DNA of 5,294 nucleotides from Candidatus Limimorpha equi (lineage in GTDB: Bacteria; Bacteroidota; Bacteroidia; Bacteroidales; F082), in NCBI GenBank assembly GCA_018065885.1, contig JAGHSL010000093.1, positions 1 to 5,294 on the forward strand, read 5' to 3'. Position 1 is the first letter of the stretch, and every line of letters starts with the position of its first letter. The position numbers and the translations under genes are program-made. Positions 1-5,294 of the stretch are shown one piece after another. The notes under the pieces were generated by a model, which saw only the letters and a program-made list of their open reading frames with translations, was not told the DNA's origin and did not search any database.

Positions 1-117
1 CATTACATTTTTCCAACTGTTTGATGGCTCGCGCTTTCCTCCCTGACGAACTAACAAGGATTTCTTGTAAGTCTTTAGAAGCTGTTTAAAATGGATAAGT
101 AACTGTTCAAAATCAAG
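1..117 (-). other. Open, coding-like stretch running off the left edge
   Basis: On the minus strand, 39 codons stay open from just after a TAG (120-118) to the window edge. They read as a plausible soluble protein, starting LDFEQLLIHFKQLLKTYKK and ending SNSWKNVM. No ATG precedes this stretch in frame; the only ATG is the last codon (3-1), and a TTG lies at 57-55. It could be a decayed gene fragment, the start of a gene using a rare start codon, or chance. A purine-rich GGGAGGAAAG sits inside it at about 43-34. I do not recognise a family. Confidence 0.25.
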
Positions 118-130
118 CTACATAATAAAC

Positions 131-201
131 AGACACAAGGTCACAAGACAATGGAAACTCACAATGTCTCGAATTTCCACGTTCTCATGACCTCGATGTC
201 T
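131..201 (-). repeat. Long hairpin with minus-strand G-U pairing, 3' of the PNGase F-like gene
   Basis: Positions 131-148 pair with 183-201 (one bulge at 196) and 151-161 pair with 170-180, with an 8-nt loop at 162-169 and a 2x2 internal loop at 149-150/181-182. Of about 29 pairs, six are not Watson-Crick in the DNA: 137/194, 144/187, 145/186, 151/180, 158/173 and 161/170. All six are G-U in minus-strand RNA and A/C mismatches in plus-strand RNA. The element begins 83 nt past the stop codon of the upstream minus-strand gene, so it would lie in that mRNA's 3' region. The following GTTTATTATG is only weakly T-rich, so it may be a 3' end stabiliser, a terminator or a dispersed repeat. Confidence 0.55.
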
Positions 202-284
202 CGTGTTCAATAAGTAAACTAATTTTGCTCGCCTACTTAAAACTATAGTTTAATGATTTGTTAAGCAAAAACTAATAGCCATTA

Positions 285-2873
285 TCATTCGATCACAATC
301 TTCTTAGTCACCACTTTTCCACCGATGAGGTTGACGAAATAGATGCCTGAAGGAAGGTCGGAAACATCGATAGTGGCGTTCTGGCGCATCACGAAATTGC
401 GCACTTCCTGGCCTGTGGCACTGATAATGTGGACGCAGACTTTGCCCAAATCGTAATCGGTGGAAATGTTCATGCTGCCCTTCACAGGATTTGGCGTGAT
501 TTCAACCGTGAACGGGTCTTCGTTCAGTTCAGGATAGGACGGCACATCGAGCAGGATTTCGCTATTGTTGCTGTAGCTAATCACCGAACCTGAAACGCGC
601 AGAATCGGGTTGTCGGCAGCGGAGCACTGCACACAGGTCTGACCATCGACGCAATCAGGATGATTCGGGTGGCAGAGGTCGAGATAGGTCGGGTCGAACT
701 CATAGAACAGTTTGGCTGAACCGGCTGGCATGTATTCGGTCAAATCGAAGTCCCAGACCAAAGCCATTGAACCTGGGCACCAGCCGCTACGGTTGTAGGT
801 CCAAGTGCCGTTTTGTGGCTGACAGCCGGCTGGATTCGGGTTGCAGGTTCTCCAAAGATGCTGCTCGAACTTGTTCTGTCCGTTGACGAAAACATGGTGT
901 GTGGCTTCGTAAAATTCAGCGGCATTGCCCGTGTTGTTGCAGTTGTTGGTGCCGCTGCTCCAGTTGTGGCCTGAGGTCATTAGCTTCAGTTTTGCGGCTT
1001 CTGCGCCTTCAACAAAACAATAGTCGACCGATGGCACAGGCTGCTGGTTGGCATAGTCGCCGAAATCGTAAGCACCGAACCACAAAGGCTGGACATCGGC
1101 ATAGAGATATTCAGGTGTGCCTTTGGTCATGTTGAAAGTCAGGATTGGGTTGTAGCCACTGCCGTTCCAAGTCTGGAAATACATTTCAAATTCAACCAGA
1201 CCTTGCAGCACGGTTGAGAAGTCGGTGACATCGATGTCGGCTTCGCACTGAACACCAAATGGGGTGATATAACGGAACAGTTCAACCCATTCGCCACGGT
1301 AATTCTTCACGCGGCAATAACCCACACGGTCGTAAGGGTCGCAGTCGCCATTCACGCAATTGTGGTCGTAGTGAGCAACGATTTGACTGAAAGCACCGAC
1401 ATGCGAAGGCATGACATATTCGCCTGTGACGGATTGTGCTGATGGAGAAACAATCAGGTCGCCATTCATGGTAACGACATCCATATTTTCAAAATTATTG
1501 GTCACTTCGAAAGTGCAATTCTTACTTGTCGTCTTGCCGCCCGACTGGGTGATGGAAGCCGTCATGTTATAGGTTCCGAAACCGCTTGGTGTCCAAGTGG
1601 CATACCAATAGCCGTTGCTTGGATCATCAGGGAAATCGGTTCTCAAAATGACATTTTCGCCATCGACGGTGAATTTCACTTCTTCAAACTTAATGGCATC
1701 GCCATGTTCGATGTAGGCACTCAAAACCAACATGATAGGCTTCAATTCAGTCATATAGACCTTAGTGCCATCGTAAGGACGACGGATGGTGATTTCAGGC
1801 GTATAGGCATCAGGATCAACCACTTCAAATGAACGAGTGACGCTTGGAGCGGCATTCCATTGTGTGCCGTCGCCAGGCTGTGAAGCCTTCACTTTGACGA
1901 TGCCAGGCGTGCCGTTCAAGGTAAGGATGTTGCCAGAAACCGTGGCAGGACCTTCAACCACTTCAAAGCTGACAGGAAGACCTGAAGTTGCCGATGCTAC
2001 CAATGTGATAGGAGCAGCTGAAACCAACTGGTCAGGAATTTCGGCGAACTCAACAAATTGCGAGGCCAAACCGGCAGGCGTATGTCTCACCACGAGATTG
2101 TCGTAACCGGCATGTGAGCTGTTGAGGAAGAAAATGCCGTCCCATTTGGCTGGGTCGAAGCGGTCGCCGCTGCCTGGGGTCAAGCCGGCATTGATGCCTT
2201 GGATTTCAGGGACAGGTTCAAATTCGCCCGTGCAACCGTAATCGGCAAACAAAGCCACGCTACCCTGACGGTTGTTGGCTTCGAGGTCAATCATGATTCT
2301 CCAGCGTGTCCATGTTGTTTCGTCATAATCGAAATCGACTGGCATTGTGTTGTTTGGCAGAACGATGCCGTTGACGAATCTATCCTGGCTGCTGACACCT
2401 GTAGTGACGAAATAGATGCCGCCATCTTGTGTAGGAAGGTTCGGGTTAGGCTGTGTAGTTTCGTAATTCATTGGAGGCAACACCACGCCATCGCCATCAG
2501 CATCGTAGCCAACGCCGAAGCAAGTGCCCCACCAGTTACGGAACACATCCAGTTCGATTTCGATGGTTCCGCCATCGGAAAAGTCGAATTGGAAATTTGA
2601 AGTCGATTTGTGCGTTGCGATTTCACCGAAATTGGTGTTGGCATTGTCGAAGAAAACGCCCATGGTCTCGTCGGGGCAAATGGCACCGCCTGCACCAAGG
2701 TATTCGGTTTTCAAAGTGCCGCCGCCTGCGCTGTGTGCGCGTGCCACCCAGTTGTCCTGACCGTTCAGGTTCTGGTTTTCGGCATAGTTGTTGAAATCGA
2801 TTCTTGCCTCTGTCTGGGCAAATGTCCAAGTCACCGAAAGCAACAAGGAGAGAAGTAAGGTTAATTTTTTCAT
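285..2873 (-). CDS. Secreted multidomain PNGase F-like protein with T9SS type A sorting domain
   Basis: Predicted exported 862-aa protein that may cleave, or only bind, N-glycans on glycoproteins. Residues 1-19 are a signal peptide (MKK, Leu-rich core, cut before QTEA). Residues about 22-268 are Gly/Asp/aromatic-rich and look like a LamG/jelly-roll beta-sandwich. About 271-352 and 355-459 look Ig-like. About 464-770 align by eye with both domains of Flavobacterium PNGase F: CDPYDR (511-516), GEW, RYITPF, DIDVTDF, GTPEY, AAEF (651-654) and RSGWCPG (695-701). From remembered PNGase F numbering, D515 matches catalytic D60, E653 matches E206 and R695 matches R248, but Q567 replaces E118. Two of the three PNGase F disulfides are kept (C506-C511, C677-C699); the C204-C208 pair is absent. 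A Cys-rich insert lies at 734-750. Residues 787-862 are a T9SS type A tail (ITPNP, LPSGIYFV, KKIVIE). PNGase F is only about 314 residues mature, so some 460 N-terminal residues are additional. The start is the ATG before MKKL. The fold family is firm; deglycosylating activity is inferred. Confidence 0.9.
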   Translation of the reverse strand: MKKLTLLLSLLLSVTWTFAQTEARIDFNNYAENQNLNGQDNWVARAHSAGGGTLKTEYLGAGGAICPDETMGVFFDNANTNFGEIATHKSTSNFQFDFSDGGTIEIELDVFRNWWGTCFGVGYDADGDGVVLPPMNYETTQPNPNLPTQDGGIYFVTTGVSSQDRFVNGIVLPNNTMPVDFDYDETTWTRWRIMIDLEANNRQGSVALFADYGCTGEFEPVPEIQGINAGLTPGSGDRFDPAKWDGIFFLNSSHAGYDNLVVRHTPAGLASQFVEFAEIPDQLVSAAPITLVASATSGLPVSFEVVEGPATVSGNILTLNGTPGIVKVKASQPGDGTQWNAAPSVTRSFEVVDPDAYTPEITIRRPYDGTKVYMTELKPIMLVLSAYIEHGDAIKFEEVKFTVDGENVILRTDFPDDPSNGYWYATWTPSGFGTYNMTASITQSGGKTTSKNCTFEVTNNFENMDVVTMNGDLIVSPSAQSVTGEYVMPSHVGAFSQIVAHYDHNCVNGDCDPYDRVGYCRVKNYRGEWVELFRYITPFGVQCEADIDVTDFSTVLQGLVEFEMYFQTWNGSGYNPILTFNMTKGTPEYLYADVQPLWFGAYDFGDYANQQPVPSVDYCFVEGAEAAKLKLMTSGHNWSSGTNNCNNTGNAAEFYEATHHVFVNGQNKFEQHLWRTCNPNPAGCQPQNGTWTYNRSGWCPGSMALVWDFDLTEYMPAGSAKLFYEFDPTYLDLCHPNHPDCVDGQTCVQCSAADNPILRVSGSVISYSNNSEILLDVPSYPELNEDPFTVEITPNPVKGSMNISTDYDLGKVCVHIISATGQEVRNFVMRQNATIDVSDLPSGIYFVNLIGGKVVTKKIVIE

Positions 2874-2940
2874 AGGTATGATTTTAAATTATTGATAACC
2901 AATATGATGAATTGCAATATTTATTAAAATTCATTCTTTT

Positions 2941-2985
2941 ACGGTGCTAAAATAAAAGTTTTTCTATTATGGAAACATAAAGTTG
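2941..2985 (-). promoter_or_regulatory. Predicted Bacteroidetes-type promoter for the PNGase F-like gene
   Basis: The minus strand carries TATTTTAG at 2954-2947, matching five of the six fixed positions of the Bacteroidetes -7 consensus TAnnTTTG. The following GCACCGT is a context I recall as common after such elements. Transcription would begin near 2940, giving a leader of roughly 65-70 nt. The -33 region (around TTTATGTTTCC, 2981-2971) is only a weak match. The leader is AT-rich and has no Shine-Dalgarno site before the ATG at 2873, as is normal in this phylum. Confidence 0.5.
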
Positions 2986-2996
2986 ATGTGATTTTG

Positions 2997-3036
2997 TGAA
3001 AACAAAAATAGTAGAGACGTTTCGTGAAACATCTCT
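2997..3036 (-). terminator. Probable Rho-independent terminator of the mutase transcript
   Basis: In minus-strand RNA the arm AGAGAUGUUU (3036-3027) pairs with AAACGUCUCU (3022-3013) over 10 bp with a CACG tetraloop. It is followed at once by ACTATTTTTGTTTTCA (3012-2997), a good U-rich tail. The one non-Watson-Crick position (3018/3031) is G-U in minus RNA but a C/A mismatch in plus RNA, which supports function in the minus direction. It ends about 45 nt before the predicted promoter of the next gene, separating the two transcription units. Confidence 0.7.
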
Positions 3037-3044
3037 CAACAACA

Positions 3045-3083
3045 AATTCAGGCTGACCGGGAAACTTCCAGTCAGCCTGAATT
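3045..3083. terminator. Perfect 13-bp hairpin, possible bidirectional terminator
   Basis: AATTCAGGCTGAC (3045-3057) is exactly complementary to GTCAGCCTGAATT (3071-3083) around a 13-nt loop that can itself form two G-C pairs. On the plus strand it is followed by GTTTTGT, and on the minus strand by TTGTTGTT, both moderately T-rich. It lies between two minus-strand genes about 60 nt past the mutase stop, so a role at the 3' end of the mutase mRNA is most likely. The T-runs are not strong, so termination is inferred. Confidence 0.6.
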
Positions 3084-3092
3084 GTTTTGTAG

Positions 3093-3132
3093 AGACGCTC
3101 GTCACTCCTGCGAAGGCAGGAGAATCGCGTCT
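3093..3132. repeat. Two-tier palindromic hairpin just downstream of the mutase gene
   Basis: The inner stem CTCCTGC (3105-3111) pairs with GCAGGAG (3116-3122) around a GAAG loop. The outer stem AGACGC (3093-3098) pairs with GCGTCT (3127-3132), across an internal loop of 6 and 4 nt. All pairs are Watson-Crick, so it could fold on either strand. It starts 12 nt after the mutase stop. The core TCCTGCGAAGGCAGGA resembles a short palindrome I recall as dispersed in Bacteroidota intergenic DNA, but that comparison is from memory. No clear T-run follows on either strand, so it is more likely a REP-like repeat or an mRNA 3' end structure than a terminator by itself. Confidence 0.6.
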
Positions 3133-3144
3133 AATTTTAATTAG

Positions 3145-5277
3145 TTATTTCCGGGCAGCAATCAGCAGATCCAGCATCTTGATGGCTGATTCGCTGACCA
3201 CGGTGCCAGGTCCGAAGATGGCAACGGCACCTGCATCATAGAGGAACTGATAGTCCTGTGCAGGAATGACGCCACCCACGGTGACCATAATGTCGGGACG
3301 ACCGAGCTTTTCCAGCTCAGCGATGACCTGAGGCACCAAGGTCTTGTGACCGGCAGCCAACGAGCTGACGCCGAGAATATGGACATCATTTTCGACAGCC
3401 TGCTTAGCGGCTTCGGCTGGGGTCTGGAACAAAGGTCCCATATCGACATCGAAACCTATGTCGGCATAACCTGTAGCGACAACCTTAGCGCCACGGTCGT
3501 GACCATCCTGACCCATCTTGGCAATCATGATGCGCGGACGGCGACCTTCCATCTTGGCAAATTCATCAGCCTTGGCAACGGCTTCGGCAAATTTAGCATC
3601 GTCTTTTGTTTCCATAGAATAAACACCTGAAATTGAACGGATAACTGCTTTGTAACGGCCAGCGACCTTTTCGCATGCCATGGAGATTTCGCCCAAGGTA
3701 GCGCGGCACTTGGCAGCCTCGACAGCGAGAGCCAGCAAGTTGCCTTCGCCGGTCTCAGCCGACTTAGTGATGGCATCCAAACAACGCTGCACATCGGCTT
3801 CGTTGCGGTTGGCGCGGAGTTGCTGCAAACGCTTAATTTGAGCGTCACGCACGGCAGTGTTGTCCACTTCGAGGGTTTCGATTGGGTCTTCGTGGTCAAG
3901 GCGGTACTTGTTGATACCGACGATGATTTCACGGCCTGAGTCAATCTTAGCCTGCTTGCGGGCAGCGGCTTCTTCGATACGCATCTTTGGCAGACCCGTT
4001 TCGATGGCCTTTGCCATACCGCCCATGGCTTCGATTTCCATGATGTGACCCCAAGCGCGTTCAGCGATTTCCTTGGTGAGCGATTCAACGTAATAGGAAC
4101 CAGCCCATGGGTCGACGACGCGGCAAACATTGGTTTCTTCCTGAATGTAAATCTGAGTGTTACGGGCAATACGAGCCGAGAAATCGGTTGGCAAAGCGAT
4201 GGCTTCGTCCAAAGCGTTGGTGTGCAGCGACTGGGTGTGACCCAAAGCAGCGCCCATGGCTTCGACGCAAGTACGGGCCACGTTGTTGAATGGATCCTGT
4301 TCGGTCGGCGACCAACCTGAAGTCTGGGTGTGTGTACGCAGTGCCAGTGATTTAGGATTCTTCGGGTTGAAGGTCTTCACAATCTTGGCCCACAGCATAC
4401 GGGCGGCACGCATCTTGGCGATTTCCATGAAATGGTTCATGCCCGAGCACCAGAAGAATGACAGACGCGGTGCAAAAGCATCGATATCCAGGCCAGCCTT
4501 GACGCCAGTGCGGAGGTAATCCCAACCGTCGGCCAAGGTGTAAGCCATTTCGATGTCGGAGGTTGCACCGGCTTCCTGCATGTGGTAACCGGAGATGGAA
4601 ATGGAATTGAACTTCGGCATGTTCTGAGATGTGAACTCAAAAATGTCGGCAATGATACGCATAGAGAACTCAGGTGGATAAATGTAAGTGTTACGCACCA
4701 TGAATTCCTTCAGGATGTCGTTCTGGATGGTACCTTGCAGTTCTTCGTATTTAGCGCCCTGTTCCAAAGCCGTGACGATGTAGAAAGCCAGAATTGGCAG
4801 AACTGCACCGTTCATGGTCATTGAAACGGACATTTGATTCAGCGGGATTTGGTCGAACAAGACCTTCATGTCTTCAACCGAGCAGATGCTCACGCCAGCC
4901 TTACCCACATCGCCCATCACGCGCTCGTGGTCGGCATCGTAGCCACGGTGAGTAGCCAAGTCGAAAGCGACTGACAGCCCCTTCTGACCAGCAGCGAGAT
5001 TGCGGCGATAGAAAGCGTTTGATTCTTCGGCGGTGGAGAAACCGGCATATTGACGGATGGTCCAAGGACGCATCACATACATGGTTGAATAAGGTCCACG
5101 GAGGTTAGGAGCGATACCGGCAGCATAGTTCAAGTGTTCCATGCCTTCGAGGTCTTTCTCGGTATAGGCAGGCTTCACCATGATGTGTTCGGCAGTTTCC
5201 CAATTTTCACCCTGTGGGCAAGTTGCATTGTTTTCAGGTACAACGTTAAGGTTGATGTCTTTATAATTTGGTTTCAT
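3145..5277 (-). CDS. mutB: Methylmalonyl-CoA mutase, large (catalytic) subunit
   Basis: Cytoplasmic adenosylcobalamin-dependent enzyme that interconverts (R)-methylmalonyl-CoA and succinyl-CoA, linking the succinate and propionate pathways. At 710 aa it is full length for the catalytic subunit. Residues about 25-545 form the substrate-binding TIM barrel, with the hallmark stretches RPWTIRQYAGFSTAEE, GLSVAFDLATHRGYD, SMTMNGAVLP, ISISGYHMQEAGAT and RTHTQTSGWS. By family alignment Y77, R195 and H232 correspond to the P. shermanii active-site residues Tyr89, Arg207 and His244. Residues about 580-710 are the B12-binding Rossmann domain, with DGHDRG (591-596, H593 the lower cobalt ligand), the SxL motif (638-640) and GG (668-669). 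No key residue is missing. The ATG at 5277 is preceded by an AAGGA-like site and matches the usual family N-terminus. In Bacteroidota the enzyme is normally a heterodimer, with the small subunit encoded directly upstream; that position lies beyond the window's right edge. An isobutyryl-CoA mutase is less likely given the high match to methylmalonyl-CoA mutase motifs and the length. Confidence 0.97.
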   Translation of the reverse strand: MKPNYKDINLNVVPENNATCPQGENWETAEHIMVKPAYTEKDLEGMEHLNYAAGIAPNLRGPYSTMYVMRPWTIRQYAGFSTAEESNAFYRRNLAAGQKGLSVAFDLATHRGYDADHERVMGDVGKAGVSICSVEDMKVLFDQIPLNQMSVSMTMNGAVLPILAFYIVTALEQGAKYEELQGTIQNDILKEFMVRNTYIYPPEFSMRIIADIFEFTSQNMPKFNSISISGYHMQEAGATSDIEMAYTLADGWDYLRTGVKAGLDIDAFAPRLSFFWCSGMNHFMEIAKMRAARMLWAKIVKTFNPKNPKSLALRTHTQTSGWSPTEQDPFNNVARTCVEAMGAALGHTQSLHTNALDEAIALPTDFSARIARNTQIYIQEETNVCRVVDPWAGSYYVESLTKEIAERAWGHIMEIEAMGGMAKAIETGLPKMRIEEAAARKQAKIDSGREIIVGINKYRLDHEDPIETLEVDNTAVRDAQIKRLQQLRANRNEADVQRCLDAITKSAETGEGNLLALAVEAAKCRATLGEISMACEKVAGRYKAVIRSISGVYSMETKDDAKFAEAVAKADEFAKMEGRRPRIMIAKMGQDGHDRGAKVVATGYADIGFDVDMGPLFQTPAEAAKQAVENDVHILGVSSLAAGHKTLVPQVIAELEKLGRPDIMVTVGGVIPAQDYQFLYDAGAVAIFGPGTVVSESAIKMLDLLIAARK

Positions 5278-5294
5278 CTTACTTTTCCTTTCTT
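5278..5294 (-). promoter_or_regulatory. Purine-rich ribosome binding region of the mutase gene
   Basis: The minus strand reads AAGAAAGGAAAAGTAAG directly before the ATG. AAGGA lies at 5290-5286, 8 nt from the start codon, which is a good Shine-Dalgarno spacing. Many Bacteroidota genes lack such a site, so it supports this start and fits translation of an internal operon gene. The window ends before the upstream gene or promoter can be seen. Confidence 0.6.

Noticed and set aside
237..253. Near-palindrome around AAACTATAGTTT (240-251) past the stop of the PNGase F-like gene
   Set aside because: It is short and purely AT-rich apart from one G-C pair, has no T-run, and is expected by chance in such a spacer.
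332..2420. Identical 16-nt TGACGAAATAGATGCC at 332-347 and 2405-2420
   Set aside because: Both copies encode GIYFV in beta-strands of unrelated domains with the same codons; this fits chance plus codon preference, not a mobile or regulatory repeat.
2199..2600. 133-codon plus-strand open frame opposite the PNGase F-like gene
   Set aside because: It is antisense to a well-supported secreted protein and shows no initiation signal or recognisable motif.
3131..3144. CTAATT/AATTAG palindrome abutting the mutase stop codon
   Set aside because: Six weak pairs with a 2-nt loop could not form a stable hairpin; nothing else supports an operator.
2874..3144. Possible cobalamin riboswitch or CRISPR array in the spacer
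   Set aside because: There is no B12-box-like sequence or multi-branched fold, no regularly spaced identical repeats, and the spacer lies downstream of the B12 enzyme gene.
2996..3241. 81-codon plus-strand open frame across the spacer and mutase 3' end
   Set aside because: It runs through three hairpins and then antisense to the conserved B12 domain, and its translation has no recognisable features.
3525..4169. 214-codon minus-strand open frame inside the mutase gene
   Set aside because: It overlaps the mutase in another frame; the mutase frame carries all family motifs, while this one is low-quality Ser/Pro/Arg-rich sequence typical of a shadow frame.

Overview
The window looks like a piece of a Bacteroidota chromosome, most likely Bacteroidales. 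The evidence is a secreted protein ending in a classic type IX secretion (T9SS) C-terminal sorting domain, a B12-dependent methylmalonyl-CoA mutase large subunit of the kind these propionate/succinate producers carry, AT-rich spacers between moderately GC coding regions, and a Bacteroidetes-style -7 element (TATTTTAG) in place of an E. coli-type promoter. The exact taxon cannot be read from the sequence.

Both real genes lie on the minus strand, so transcription runs from right to left. At the right is a complete methylmalonyl-CoA mutase large subunit (3145-5277); its small-subunit partner, expected just upstream, would be beyond the right edge. A 271-bp spacer follows (2874-3144). It holds three tandem hairpins, the last followed by a T-rich run in the minus direction and therefore the likely terminator of the mutase transcript. 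After it comes a probable promoter for the next gene. That gene (285-2873) encodes an 862-aa exported protein: signal peptide, a predicted beta-sandwich region, two Ig-like segments, a two-domain peptide-N-glycosidase F (PNGase F)-like module and a T9SS type A tail.

The left 284 bp hold no intact gene. They contain a roughly 71-nt hairpin whose non-Watson-Crick positions all become G-U pairs in minus-strand RNA, apart from a 2x2 internal loop and one bulge. At the very edge is a 39-codon open stretch that looks like protein but has no ATG start inside the window.

The two genes appear to be separate transcription units with unrelated roles: central propionate/succinate metabolism, and surface or extracellular processing or binding of glycoproteins. 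The items most worth a second look are the PNGase F module, with one acidic active-site residue replaced by Gln and an added Cys-rich loop, and the strand-biased hairpin downstream of it.
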